64,000 nt of DNA, taken from contig NC_011678.1 of assembly GCF_000150955.2 (NCBI RefSeq), forward strand, positions 143,518-207,517, in the 5' to 3' direction. Position numbers and translations under genes: made by a program. The DNA is from Phaeodactylum tricornutum CCAP 1055/1. Lineage: Eukaryota; Bacillariophyta; Bacillariophyceae; Surirellales; Neidiaceae. The notes beneath the pieces are model-generated. The model did not search any database. It saw nothing but the letters and a program-made list of their open reading frames with translations, and was not told where the DNA came from. Shown here in pieces: positions 28,756 to 40,134 of this stretch. Position 1 is the stretch's first letter; each line of letters starts with the position of its first letter.

Positions 28756-30120
28756 ATGCGTCAACTACGAAATATAATACTTGTAGCCTCTTCGGCTTTG
28801 TGGGCAGGCCAACAAATCTGCTTTGCATTCGCGCCGTTGTGCTGTCAAGCCCGTCGTTGGTCAACCGCCCTACCTAACAAAGGTCAGCGAAGACAATTGG
28901 AAGTTTACTGCGCCCCTCCAACAACAAGCACTCAAATTCAGGAAAGAGCACCACTTTCCGATGCTGCCACTTGGCACCGCGAAAGGCGAAGGCAAATGTT
29001 AAAGAAGTATGGACAACAGATTGCGCCTCTGGAGCGACAAGCCTCCAGCCAAGATGTGGCTGTCCCTCTGCTCGCTTTAGCGAACTTATCGCTATTAGGA
29101 ATGTCAATTTGGAGTGGATCACTGCCAATTGCTGGTGTTGTTGCTTTGGCTGCTTTTCCTGGGTCCATGTTCTCCCTATGGCAGTTGCAAATTCTGCATG
29201 ATGTGTTACATGGTTCTTTGCTGAAAAAGGGAGTGAGTTCGTTTTGGGGAATTAAAAGGAAAACACTACAGGACCAGATTCTGTTTTGGGGGTCTATGCC
29301 CTCCGTATTTGGATACTACCTTTATTTAAAGTTCGGCCACTTGTCGCACCACAAGAATGTTGGAGATCCTCACCAAGCTAGCCTATCGCAGTTGTTTGCT
29401 TCCGATCAAGTCGACTTCGAAGACGGGGACGTACTCTTTGTAGCACACCGTATGAATTTGAAGGGCGATATTGGCCCGGTGTTCAATATGCCCTTTGGCA
29501 AAAAGATCAAAATGTCTATAAGCAAAAGCGGTTTTAACTCTTGGAGACAAGGCCATGCCATGTGGAATGCGATCATGTTTACCGCGTCTTTCATGTACGA
29601 ACGTCTCATGCTCCTTCTGAATGATGCAATAGTTGCTGGTACCGGCTACAACTTGTTCTTTCCCAATAAGCCTCAAATCTTTCACGATGAATGTGCCAAG
29701 TATGCTCGATGGGCAACTGCGCTTCGTGCAAGCTTGTGGATCTTCGCTGGATGGCAATCGTTATTATTTCTCTACCTGGCAGAGACGCTGTGGTCCATTC
29801 CACCACACCCGGCTTGTGCAATGTTTGTGACAAATCATCCATCGTCAAAAGATGGAGAATCTGGGAAGTGCATTCCGTCACAATCAACATATGCCGGTGC
29901 CTGGTATTCAATCTTTACGTTGGGAACAAACTATCATTGTGAACACCATGACTTTCCAACCATTCCATTGCACAAACTAGGCGAGCTAAGAGAAATCGCG
30001 CCCGAGTTTTATCGTCATGGGTCCAACGATAACTTGGCACAGGTAATGATCAAAGCCTTTGACGATCCTGATTTTTACGCATGTATGGATACTGGAATTG
30101 GATCAACTAAGCAAAATTAG
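28756..30120 (+). CDS. Plastid-targeted membrane fatty-acyl desaturase, DES type
   Basis: Single exon, 454 residues from ATG 28756. The N-terminus RNIILVASSALWAGQQICF followed by AFAP is a signal peptide with a plastid AF motif. Three His boxes define the desaturase fold: HDVLH (148-152), HLSHH (195-199) and HCEHH (394-398, within NYHCEHHDFP). Membrane segments lie between boxes. The HDxxH, HxxHH, Hx2HHDFP set is that of sphingolipid delta-4 desaturases (DES1 family) rather than front-end desaturases, and there is no cytochrome b5 domain. DES enzymes normally act in the ER, so a plastid presequence suggests a different acyl-lipid or related substrate in the plastid envelope. The stop lies 43 bp from the stop of the next, convergent gene. 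Confidence 0.8.
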   Translation: MRQLRNIILVASSALWAGQQICFAFAPLCCQARRWSTALPNKGQRRQLEVYCAPPTTSTQIQERAPLSDAATWHRERRRQMLKKYGQQIAPLERQASSQDVAVPLLALANLSLLGMSIWSGSLPIAGVVALAAFPGSMFSLWQLQILHDVLHGSLLKKGVSSFWGIKRKTLQDQILFWGSMPSVFGYYLYLKFGHLSHHKNVGDPHQASLSQLFASDQVDFEDGDVLFVAHRMNLKGDIGPVFNMPFGKKIKMSISKSGFNSWRQGHAMWNAIMFTASFMYERLMLLLNDAIVAGTGYNLFFPNKPQIFHDECAKYARWATALRASLWIFAGWQSLLFLYLAETLWSIPPHPACAMFVTNHPSSKDGESGKCIPSQSTYAGAWYSIFTLGTNYHCEHHDFPTIPLHKLGELREIAPEFYRHGSNDNLAQVMIKAFDDPDFYACMDTGIGSTKQN

Positions 30121-30163
30121 ACATCGATTTATTCCGCTTCACTACATTTAAAAGTGATGACAT

Positions 30164-32800
30164 TTACGCATCTTTTACGCGAACGCTAGCGGGATCGTAC
30201 ATCGGGCGTATCGACAACCTACAAGGATGCTTTCGACTGCCAACTTCAACCTCCCAGTCGCTGCCATCCAACCAATTTTTCTTTACGGGAATATCACGCG
30301 TAAGCATGCTCAAACCCACGGCGCCCCCGACAGTGTGTCCGTAAGATGCAGCTCGAATATCAGATATACGCCTTCCGTCCTTCCAAAGGATTTCACCATG
30401 ATGCAATAGAGGTGCAGGGTCTAAGACTAAAACATTCACAATTCGCTTCAATAAACCTCCTCGCTCTTTCGCAGCATCCTTTTGTGCAAGGACGTGCTTC
30501 TGGCCGATGAAGCCACCTTCTTTCTCAAAATCGCAGGTGAATCCCAACCCACAGTCCAGAAGTCTATCCGTGTTGTCCATATCGTGTCCGTAATCCCGAT
30601 ATCCCTTTTCCTGAGGTGGTATGAAGAAAGCGTAAGGAACTAACGATAACCATCGATATTTCCAACAAACCACAAGACGTACCATTCTTAGACTTCCCAG
30701 AGCTTTGAGACCCGCGTGAGAGAGGGAAAATTCCCGGCCTAATTCAACGATACAATCGTAAACGTGCCTCGCTTGTTCTACTGGAACAAAAAGTTCGTAT
30801 CCCAGCTCTCCGACATAGGTAATTCGAATACAAAGAACTCGCGCTAAGCCTATGTCAATCTCTTCTGCTCTACGGAAAGCAAAGTTGTTCAGATCGACAG
30901 AAGTCAGGCCTTGCAGTAACTCTCTCGATCGTGGACCCTGCAAATTAAGTTGCGCGTAGCGACCTGTTACGTCAGTTACAAAAACGTGCTCTCCGTGCAC
31001 CAGTCGATCGAGCATATGACTGTAGACTTTGTTGAGCATTGTGTCTGTTGCTACCACCATAAAGTGATTCTCTGCCATTTTAGTTATCGTCAAATCCGCC
31101 GCCATATACCCCTGTTCATCGAGCCACTGTGTATATGTTATCATACCCCAATCACCGTCTACGTTGGCTGTAGACAGACGATTGAGAAACTTCCCTGCAT
31201 CATTTCCTTGTACATGAAACTTGCTCATGAAGCTCATATCGAACAGGGCAACATTATTTCGGCAGCTGATATGTTCTGCCTCCCAGTGTAGGAACCAGTT
31301 TTCTCTGCCAAAACTCTCAGTCTCGACCTTTGGATTGGTTCCATGGGGAGCGTACCAGGATGGAGATTCCCAACCGCTGGTCTCCTGGAAAAATGCATTG
31401 GCGTTTACCAATCGCTCGTGCAGAACAGATTGCTTCGCGTTTCGACACGTCGTTGGTTGATGGTCTGGATAATGAACCTTGTAAGTATTTCCCAGCGCCT
31501 CACCGGTACGGTCATTTCGGTATGTTATGTTACTTTGATACCGTTGGAATCGACTTGCATCAATGGCAGTAACGTCGACATCATGGGGTGAGCATCCCTG
31601 CTGTATCCATTGAGCTAAAATTTTCCCAATACCCCCTCCCGTTAAAATTCCAATGGAGTTCAGCCCCGCAGCGATGTAATAATTGCGAAGCTCCGGTGAT
31701 TCCCCTACAATGGGACGGTTGTCTGGGGTAAATGATTCCGGCCCACAAAAAAGCGCTTTGACACCAACATTTTCAGCGGCCGGGACCCGCTTCATGGCTT
31801 GCTCCACGTATGGCATCATGCGATCCCAATCTGGATCAAGCTCACCAAAGCTAAAATCCAAAGGGACCCCTTCGGGCTTCCATGCCGCTCCCTCCCATTC
31901 AAAAAAGCCCAGCATTAGCCCCTTCCCTTCCGGTCTGATGTAAACGCATTTCGAAGAGTCTTCTATGACAGGCCAAGAAGGATCAATTTCCTTCATAGGC
32001 TCAGTAATCAAATAGTAGTGTTCAGCTGCTTGATTCGGAATGTTATACACTCCACAGGCCTCCCCAAACTGCCGTGCCCACATACCAGCACAATTAACGA
32101 CGATATTCGCTGCAATTACGGTTTCATTTTCAAGTCGGACACCTGTTACCTTGGCACGATAATTACCATTTGGTTTCGAGGTCGTCACACCGGCTACGTG
32201 ACACTGTTCAATAATATTGGCACCATGCAAACGCGCCCCTTTTGCCAATGCCATCGTCGCATCAGTAGGGTTGGCTCGTCCATCGTTCTCAACCCAAAAG
32301 CCTGAGAGGACGTCCGACGTCTCACAGAGAGGGAATAGGTCTTTGACTTGCTCGGGTGAAATTTCTGCTACGTCTACCCCTAGAAATCGGTTGAAGGCAG
32401 CTATTCTTCGAAAGGCTTCCAGTCGATCCGCATCGCATGCCAGCTCAATGAATCCAATACCCATATATCCGGTTTCCAAACCAGTCTCCGTAGGCAGAAT
32501 ATCTCGATACAGTTCTTGCGTATATTGACGGGACCATGTAGATGTCGACGACATGGATCCGAAACTATTCATCAAACCGGCGGCATGCCACGTTGTTCCA
32601 GAAGTCAGACGGTCTCTTTCCAAGAGGAGAACATCTTCGACGCCGGCCTTGGCTAAGTGGTAGGCAACCGAAGTTCCGATGATCCCACCTCCCACCACCA
32701 CTACGTTTGCTCGTTCCGGGACTGTCTGCGACGATGCACATCTTAAATGCACGCGACCTTTCCGTAGGCGAAGACCCCGCACACAAGACAACCTTTTCAT
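30164..32800 (-). CDS. Dimethylglycine/sarcosine dehydrogenase-like flavoprotein (mitochondrial)
   Basis: Exons 30683-32800 and 30164-30610, giving 854 residues. The 72-bp intron (30611-30682) is a multiple of three and has no stop, so the frame also reads straight through, but it interrupts ALGSLRM|EKGYRDYGHDMDN, which is continuous in the family. The Arg-rich N-terminus (KRLSCVRGLRLRKGR) is a mitochondrial presequence. VVVVGGGIIGTSVAYHLAK is the FAD dinucleotide fold, and GTTWHAAGL carries the His that covalently binds FAD in DMGDH and SARDH. The C-terminal half is a GcvT-like folate-binding domain (ITYVGELGYELFVP and CGLGFTCDFEK). It is expected to oxidise an N-methylglycine, passing the methyl group to tetrahydrofolate. 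Start ATG 32800; the frame extends only to a GTG. Confidence 0.85.
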   Translation of the reverse strand: MKRLSCVRGLRLRKGRVHLRCASSQTVPERANVVVVGGGIIGTSVAYHLAKAGVEDVLLLERDRLTSGTTWHAAGLMNSFGSMSSTSTWSRQYTQELYRDILPTETGLETGYMGIGFIELACDADRLEAFRRIAAFNRFLGVDVAEISPEQVKDLFPLCETSDVLSGFWVENDGRANPTDATMALAKGARLHGANIIEQCHVAGVTTSKPNGNYRAKVTGVRLENETVIAANIVVNCAGMWARQFGEACGVYNIPNQAAEHYYLITEPMKEIDPSWPVIEDSSKCVYIRPEGKGLMLGFFEWEGAAWKPEGVPLDFSFGELDPDWDRMMPYVEQAMKRVPAAENVGVKALFCGPESFTPDNRPIVGESPELRNYYIAAGLNSIGILTGGGIGKILAQWIQQGCSPHDVDVTAIDASRFQRYQSNITYRNDRTGEALGNTYKVHYPDHQPTTCRNAKQSVLHERLVNANAFFQETSGWESPSWYAPHGTNPKVETESFGRENWFLHWEAEHISCRNNVALFDMSFMSKFHVQGNDAGKFLNRLSTANVDGDWGMITYTQWLDEQGYMAADLTITKMAENHFMVVATDTMLNKVYSHMLDRLVHGEHVFVTDVTGRYAQLNLQGPRSRELLQGLTSVDLNNFAFRRAEEIDIGLARVLCIRITYVGELGYELFVPVEQARHVYDCIVELGREFSLSHAGLKALGSLRMVRLVVCWKYRWLSLVPYAFFIPPQEKGYRDYGHDMDNTDRLLDCGLGFTCDFEKEGGFIGQKHVLAQKDAAKERGGLLKRIVNVLVLDPAPLLHHGEILWKDGRRISDIRAASYGHTVGGAVGLSMLTRDIPVKKNWLDGSDWEVEVGSRKHPCRLSIRPMYDPASVRVKDA

Positions 32801-33544
32801 TTTCGCTAGCACGTCCTGTTTCCCATACTTCGGTGACAGTAGGCCGTCGAAAGATTGGGAAACGTGGCTACAAGTATTTGCGGTATGTTCTTTACGCGGA
32901 TGATCAGTGCTTTCGGTAAGTTATTCTTTTCTTGCCAGATGTGCAGCGATGACTATGATTCTTTCGAAGAATTCTCATGGTGTCTTCGGCCAACTGTTTG
33001 ATACTTTATTTGACGTGTATCGTTGTTCGACTCATGATTTCTGCACCATAAAACGTCAACGGTAAGTCATTCTCTAGACCTAAGCGACCCTAGTAGACTC
33101 TTGGAATAGTAGGGGTGATGGATTTGAGTCTTCGGATATTCATGACGTCACTGTTTACCTACGTCGGCCATTCTATCGATCATAAAACGGACTCGGCTTA
33201 CGTCACTCCGCCAGATTGCTCTTCTACATTGTCAATCTTCACGTGAGCTTCACCAGTATTGGTAGTGTGCCGACGACTGTGATTTGACTGTACACTATTC
33301 ATTTACACAGTTTTCTGCAGAATGATAAACCCCACTGGGCAAATAGCGGGCTACGCTGAAATTGGAATGGTGGGCAATGCCGCTGATTGAAACGTTGTGC
33401 TTTTTTTCGAATAACTTGTAGTTTTATTTTATGCTTCTATATCCATCTAATATAGGTCTATTCTATTTTGTTTTGGCTTTGTGCAAGAGAAATCGTGTTG
33501 AGAATATGATGCTAGGGAAAGGCTTCAAGGGCATGCGACCTTCA
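32801..33544. other. Intergenic, no gene recognised
   Basis: Lies upstream of the dehydrogenase and downstream of the bestrophin, both on minus. One near copy of the recurring motif (CGACTGTGA, 33274-33282) lies 474 bp from the dehydrogenase start. Confidence 0.4.
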
Positions 33545-35066
33545 TCAGTAGGGAGGCTTACTGGCATCAACCGAAGCTGATGAGGTTAGGTTCGAAATTC
33601 CTTGATCGAGCAAAGTAGGGATGATCATCGGGGTCTTCAGAAAGTCTTCAGCGCGTTCTGCTAAAGTAACTTCGTCAACACCTTCATCCCACAAGCCTAG
33701 CTGATTCGAACTGTAGCTATCTTCCATATCTTCCGCAATCGAACCGACCACGTCCTTTCGAATAGCATCACATAGATTCGAAAGTCGTAGGGATCCTTGA
33801 AAAGGGTCTTCAATGCTGTATCCGATTTGGTACACTCCAAACATTAGCCAAGCGATTCCGGCTGTCACTGGTGCAGTCAAAAACCCCATGTCCTTAACCA
33901 GGGCGAAAGGGAGCGTGAACAGAAACAAAGTCAGCGAGCGTAGCGAGTGACGAGCATAGTTCAGCGGGACAGCTGTTTGATGGATGCGCTCACATTCACC
34001 AATCGCATTCGTGAGCTTGTCGACAGCTGTCAACATTACTAGACGCTCCCGGCTGCTAAAGTTCGGACCGTAAGGAATTGCCATGATCTCACGTCCGATA
34101 CGGTCGCATGCCCATAAAGGACGATTCTGTGTTCGCGCCAAGCGCTGTGTAGAGAAGTAATCAAACAGATTCCATGGCAGCTTACGCTTGTCGACATAGC
34201 ATTTGTCTCTCGGGAGTGAAGGCGAAGCATTGGACCTAGTCAGCCCGTCAATCTTATCACCCTCGAAGCGAGTCTCGAGAGTCTTTAGGGGGTCTTCTAG
34301 CAAGAGGCGATGCTCCTCGGGAATACGTTCCCCGGCTTCCTCACAGAGGCAACCGTGCCGAATATGATGGCGCAAGAGATAAGGGTATGCAGCTACCAGA
34401 TTCATCATTCGCACCTTGCGGTCCATTCCCACCTCTTTCGCGTATAGCCTTGTTATACGAGAAAAATTTCGGGACACGCTAAGAATATTCTCCCAAATTT
34501 TGCGCCCTTCCTATAGTGACGGAGGATTCGAGTGTAAGAGGAAATTCTAAGGTGCGCTTTCAAAAGAAGGATGCTTTCGATCGGAGTAAAAGAGGACTTA
34601 CGTAAAATCTCTGGTAAGCACTGTTGGTGCGAAACACCAAGAGCAATCCCAAAGATGACACCAAAAATGAGTGGGCTGCTGTAGGAATGCAAATGCTTTC
34701 CCCGAGGATTCGAAGAGGCGCTGAGCTCGAAGTGCTAAAAATACGTTGGATTAGTGAAACTGCAAAAGACCATCCAGCGACACAAAAAAGAGGGTTGCGG
34801 ATTTCCCGTAAAACCTTCGACTGTGGAAAGGATCGGACGTTGTATAACCAGTCGGAAGCTGCGTGGCGATTGTTGACTGGGATATCATCATAAGTGGAAG
34901 ACAATCCGTTGGACACGGAAGTGAAAACCTCATTCGGAAGAATCGGCGGTACCGCCTTACCGCTGGTATGAGGAGACCGAAAGGCCAATCTTGTAGGGGA
35001 CGGAGAAAAAGCTGAAGTCTGGCGGACAACGAATGCAGCTATTGAAAGGAAGTAAAGTATCCACAT
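33545..35066 (-). CDS. Plastid-targeted bestrophin-like anion channel
   Basis: Exons 34602-35066 and 33545-34510 with a 91-bp GTAAGT..TATAG intron, giving 476 residues. The splice restores the bestrophin hallmark TNSAYQRFY|EGRKIWENIL. The N-terminus WILYFLSIAAFVVRQTSA then FSP is a signal peptide followed by a Phe, the plastid-import pattern. Membrane segments include FCVAGWSFAVSLIQRIF, SFLVSSLGLLLVF, FLFTLPFALVKDMGFLTAP and GIAWLMFGVYQIGYSIEDPF, the last matching the GxxxIgxxIEDPFG-type end of the family. Bestrophins form pentameric anion channels. Thylakoid homologues in algae are thought to pass bicarbonate to the lumen for CO2 concentration, a plausible role here. Confidence 0.85.
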
Positions 35067-36637
35067 GACTGAATTTTGTTAGGATGCAATGAGAGGACTT
35101 CGAGCTCCGCCGAAACTGACAGAATGAAGTGACTTTTTGTCCTTTGATGTTTCAATCGCTGATTATGAGTCGCCCGCTATTCTACGCCGCAGGAGAGGTT
35201 TGCTGCAAGTACGTAATAACTGCGTACGCCTCTTTTCTAGCAAGATAGAGTAGATTCGGTTCTTTTTGAAAGATGGCGGATAGCAGATTCGATGTTTCCG
35301 ACAAAAGTTCGAATCTCGTCTGGCGAGCGATGAATGTGTGATGAGGTGGGAATGTAGTGGGCTCTATGGCTGCGAACTCTTCCGCGTGAATAGAATAGCG
35401 TAACGGAATCTTCGGATCCTAATGCCGTTGAACTCCACGGCACGACTAGCTCTCAGTCATCAAAGGGGAATCTAAATTTATCAAAATGACCAAAATACTC
35501 GTTGGAGTCGTGACCTGACATTTACGTCCAATCGCTTCGATGAGTTCAGAATCAAATAAGTCGTAGCCATGACGCGTCCCAAAAAAGATTGTGCGTTGTG
35601 ACGTGGAATTTCCTCGCTGACTCTAGGAAACTCAATGTTACATATTGCAAAAAGTCGGAGTCGAAAGAAGCAGCATCATCATACTCCCTAGAGATGTAGA
35701 TAGAATCATTATTGGAAAGTACTAGCAACACATGTTTACTAGGACGCTTAGTAGAAATAGAAATGTTATCTGACAGTGAGATGCAACGAAAGTCCGGGTT
35801 GGAGCAGCTGCTTCCACGAAAATTTTCCATCTGGACGGGAGGTTGAAACCATTTCGCCAGTCTTCAACAGATGGTGTGAAAATCTATGGATGGATACCAA
35901 AACACCAAGGTACACTACCGCAAATATTTAATTGTGAAACAGCTTTTAGTTAACCATCTATCAATCATGTTTGCCTGTCAATTCAAGTAGGCATGTCCCT
36001 TGCTCACAAACTTTTTTGCCAGGTACTGGCACATATGGATTTGAGAAGAAAATCCCAGCCTCAGGGTTATTTTTGATTTCAAAAATTGCTGTCGACCGGT
36101 ACATTAATGCCCGGTTCTTTTTTGAAGATAGAGCTGATCCAACGCAAAGCTCTTGATTTGTGTTGTTTTTGCAGTGATAAGTCTTTCTATGACGATTCTC
36201 GATTGGCGGTTGTCCCAAGTCTTTAAGTTTACAAAAAATAATGAATGCAAGGGTTACTCTAGTATACATAGGAAAAATGAAACATACTATACTGGAAAGA
36301 AGTTTCACATACACTCCATGTGCGTCTTAAAATATGGCTTTTTCCTTTGCGATATGTCTGTGACAAAATAATGATAAACCGATTATCTTTGATCCTGTGG
36401 ATACCTGCATTGGATCTGTCCCAAAGTTGTTGATTTACGTCCTATGAAATTAACAGACACCGTCAGTCAATAATCCTTTACGTCCGGCTCGCTCTGAAGC
36501 CAGCAAATCCTATGAGAACGGATTCTGAGTGACTGTGAGCGCTTTAAAAGATCGCATCAATCCTATCGTCAATCAGCACATTGTCCGTATGTTTCGTAAC
36601 TGGCGTGTTCCGTTTTCACACATCCTATCCAAAAAAG
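35067..36637. other. Intergenic, no confident gene
   Basis: A 1.6-kb stretch upstream of the bestrophin (minus) and the O-acetylhomoserine sulfhydrylase (plus). A 92-codon minus frame (35552-35830) starts with ATG but has no recognisable domain, so I do not call it. An exact TGACTGTGA copy sits 100 bp before the next start. Confidence 0.45.
36530..36538 (+). promoter_or_regulatory. TGACTGTGA motif upstream of the sulfhydrylase
   Basis: Exact copy, followed by GCGCTT, ending 100 bp before ATG 36638. Confidence 0.4.
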
Positions 36638-38201
36638 ATGATAATCAAACTCCCCCATTCGATCCTTCGTGCGTCAACTGCGGCTAATAGGAAGCTCGCT
36701 GCTCCGGCAGCCATGACAAGCACAGCTGGCATGTTCGTTGTGCCAAGGATCGCTCCGTCGCAGCGTGTTGGCATCCTTCGCCATTTGCAAACCGATGCTA
36801 CTAGTGGTTTTGATACAATTGCGTTGCACGGAGGCCACGACCCGGATCCCAGTATCCCCTACGGACTCGGGTATGGGGCGCCTCGCGGGGTCCCACTTTA
36901 CCGCTCGACTCCCTTTGTCTTTCGAGACACGGAGCACGCCCGGAAGCTGTTTGCTTTGGAAGAGCTCGGAAATATTTATTCCCGTCTCATGAATCCGACA
37001 AACCATATTTTAGAAAGTCGCTACGCGCAGTTGGAAGGTGGGCATCCTCTATCGGGTCTCTCAGTGTCGAGTGGTACGACGGCTGTCTTCTACGCAATTG
37101 CCAACCTAGCTTCGGCGGGAGACAACATCGTGGCGAGTTCGGCTTTGTACGGCGGTACCTATACGTAAGTTTTAGTGGATACGCAAAGTGTCAGATTTAC
37201 GGGAGATCATCTACTGACTTGCTGTCGTCTTTTCCAGTATGTTCAATGATATTCTACCAACTTTGGGTATCGAAGTTCGTTTCGTCGATGGTCAAGATCC
37301 GAAAGATTTTGCAAAAGTGGCTGACGACAAGACCCGCGCTTTCTTTTGCGAATCGGTGTCCAATCCGTCTCTCACAGTCTTTGACTTGGAAGCAATCTCG
37401 AAAGAGGCACACAATCTTGGTTTGCCTTTAATTTGTGACTCGACTTTTTCGACACCGTACCTTTGCCGTCCATTCGAGTATGGTGCGGACATTATTGTAT
37501 CCTCCTTGACCAAGTGGGTCGGAGGCCATGGTGCTTGCGTGGGTGGAATGATCGTTGACAAAGGAGGTTTCAATTGGGGTGGCGGGAAGCACCCAGTTTA
37601 CGACATTCCCGACACCTCCTATGGCGGAGAAGCGGGTCTTCGGTGGGGACACGACCTTCCTGATGAGTTGCAACCGCTGGCCTACAAACTGCGTGCTTTA
37701 ACTGTCCCGCTGCGAAATCTGGGAGGATGCTTGGCTCCGGACAATGCCTGGATGATTGTTCAAGGGATCGAGACTTTATCGCTGCGCATGGAACGCCACT
37801 GCGAAAACGCCATGAAAGTCGCCGAGTACTTGAGCGATCATCCCAAGGTTGAATGGGTCCGATATCCTGGTCTCCCAGGAGACTCGCAGTACGAAAAGGC
37901 CCAAAAGTATCTCAAAGGCAAAGGCGGTGCCATGGTCGTCTTCGGAATTAAGGCGAGCGACGGTCGCCTAGCCGGCACGCAATTCATCGATACGCTGAAA
38001 TTGCACTCGCATGTTGCCAATGTCGGTGACGCTCGTTCGCTAGCTATCCACCCGGCGTCGACTACGCATTCTCAGCTTAAGATGGCTCAGCAAATTGCAG
38101 CTGGTGTCCCGCCAGAGATGGTGCGCTTGAGTACTGGATTGGAATCCATTGAAGATATTATTGCTGACCTGGAACAAGCTCTCGACAAAGTTCACGGATA
38201 G
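36638..38201 (+). CDS. O-acetylhomoserine (thiol)-lyase / Cys-Met metabolism PLP enzyme
   Basis: Exons 36638-37164 and 37238-38201 with a 73-bp GTAAGT..TCCAG intron, giving 496 residues. The phase-2 splice reads GGTYTMFNDILPTLG. The first ~65 residues are basic and Ser/Ala/Arg-rich, suggesting import into mitochondrion or plastid. The start is the first ATG; the frame opens earlier only at a TTG. The fold-type I motifs are GFDTIALHGGHDPDPS, YSRLMNPTNHILE, SSGTTAVFYAI, CDSTFSTPYLCRP (PLP Asp243) and SSLTKWVGGHG with the Schiff-base Lys268. The long form with GGHP and HSHVANVGDARSLAIHPAS is that of O-acetylhomoserine sulfhydrylase, which makes homocysteine from O-acetylhomoserine and sulfide. 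Methionine gamma-lyase is a less likely alternative. Confidence 0.9.
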
Positions 38202-38757
38202 ATACGCTTCACGTTTCATGTACCTTTTTCTAAAGTTGATTGGTCCTGAATTTTATGTTTCCTTTAGTTGCTGGAACGATTGGTTTCCGGCCAATGCCAG
38301 CTTTTTGGTATTCTGTACGCGCGAATGATCACAAAATAACTCTTCCATCGGCCTTTCGCTTGCATGTATGGTCGGATCTTCCAGACACAAGAATATGTGA
38401 ACAAGGCAAATTGTGGAGCAGGTATTCTTACAGTTAGCTATTTTTCTCTCTTTCGGCGACTTACGGTCAGATTCACTTTCTCCCTCATTGTCAGTAGAGT
38501 ATGGCGTTAGTCTAATGCTCTCTATCAACGTAAAAGTGGTGCGAGCGTCTCATACTATATTCATGTATAGAAAGTCGTGCTTATTTACTGATACTTTCAG
38601 CAAATCGTAACCAATAAGAGAGATTGGTCTACATTGGGGTGATACAGAATTCGTGAAAAAACTTCAGAAGAGCGAATATCTGGCGTTGACAGTGAAATCA
38701 TCACTTGTCCGCTTCAGTTTACAGAGAACGTCGACCATTCAATGTCGCACTAGCACC
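38202..38757. other. Intergenic, no gene recognised
   Basis: Presumed 3' end of the sulfhydrylase and promoter of the Fuseless-like gene. The plus frame is open upstream of the next ATG to a GTG at 38653, but that extension looks like leader sequence. Confidence 0.4.
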
Positions 38758-40134
38758 ATGTTTCACATAACCAAATGGTGCTTTCCGGGAATTAAGGACT
38801 GGTTGACAACATTTGTGATCGGATTTTTAGTAACAAGCTACTGGCGTGGGACATGGACACTTCTGGACATATGGCTGTGCGACCAACCCGCAGATGCTGG
38901 GCTTACGTCAGCTGACTCGTTTTGCTTTGCTGGCCTTCCTGATGAAGCTGTGAAGCATCGAAATTCTGGGTGGCTTTCCATGGGAATAGGAATGTTTTTG
39001 ACTGCAATCGGTGTCAGCCTCATGTGGTTGGACTTTTGGAGGCCTCAGGTGTCGAATGTAAAGCACCGAGTGCAAATTCCAGCCCGTCGAATTGTCATTC
39101 GTTTCTTATTAGTGTACACTCTGGGCATGGCATCCGTCAACATATGGCGTGGCGTTTGGTATTTGACAGATTATTTTCTATTGCCCAACAAGCTCACTGC
39201 AACTGAATGGGGAGATTTTCCATTAGCATCTTATTGGGTCTCTTCGGTAGTTGGTTCGACAGTCTGCTTCCTTTTTTATGCTGGCCCGTGTTTATTGGCC
39301 CCGCCAGCAATCTTTTTGATTGATGGTCCTGGAATCAACCCACCGTAAGTTTACTAAAACATATTGGCATCTCACATTGCCTTACATGTGCTTACGCCGT
39401 GTCTCGCGGTTCCAGACCTATTGCAGTAACGCTGATTTCATCCTACTATTCCCTGACGCTACCAGCGGATCACAGTATTCCGGATTTATCGCACACAGTG
39501 ATTGCGCTAGATTTGCTTTTTAGCTTTCTCGGCGTACCAATCATGGTAGTATGGTTCTGGAGAGGCAGTTGGTTGTTGCTTGACTACTATTTATACGGAT
39601 TTTCACCAAATTCGCACGATGTTCACTTCTCCATACTTTGGTCATCCATTGTTGGGGTTTCTTTCCTGATCGTATGTAGTGAAACCATTTTTGCCTACAT
39701 AAGGGTTCGCAACACAGTTGTTCTACTACTTCTTGGTCGGCTGAGAACTTTTATCCTGGCTTGGGGTACGGTCAATTTTTGGAGGGCTGTTTGGTATATT
39801 TGGGACGAGTTTTTGGGAGGTTCCACACAATGGTCCTGTTGGCTGGCACATGCTGCATCTATTGCGTTGCTAACAAGCTTCGGTTGCATGTCTTGTATTT
39901 TGGGTAAGTCAAGGCGCCTACTCTCCGCCCGATGTATTTAACCCAATTACCTCCTTTGAACTAATAAATGTCATTTTTCTTGAACCAGCCCCGGCTTCCA
40001 CTCTCGGAGTGGACGCAGTACCTCATAAGGATTGTGCTGATGATCCTCTCTTCAGCAATCTTCCGGTGCCCGCTGATGACTTGTTTATGTTTGGAATTGG
40101 ACGACAACCACTAACTCTGGAGCAGTCTGCGTGA
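38758..40134 (+). CDS. Fuseless-like multipass membrane protein, three exons
   Basis: Exons 38758-39344, 39416-39903 and 39989-40134 (introns 71 and 85 bp, GTAAGT..CCAG), giving 406 residues. The splices read GINPP|PIAVTLISSYY and SCIL|APASTLG. There are eight hydrophobic helices with a repeated W-R-G/A-x-W-x-x-x-D motif: YWRGTWTLLDIW, NIWRGVWYLTDYF, FWRGSWLLLDYY and FWRAVWYIWDEF. This fourfold motif on paired helices matches the Fuseless family (PF15993), known from Drosophila synapses, whose molecular function is unclear. The gene stops at TGA 40132-40134, and the same frame stays open for 105 more codons (next entry). Confidence 0.8.

Noticed and set aside
35296-35325. Possible tRNA T-arm (GTTCGAATC)
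   Set aside because: The flanking bases do not pair into a T-stem and no acceptor stem or anticodon arm is seen.
35552-35830. 92-codon minus-strand ORF starting with ATG
   Set aside because: No domain, no neighbouring splice evidence and a composition like surrounding intergenic DNA.
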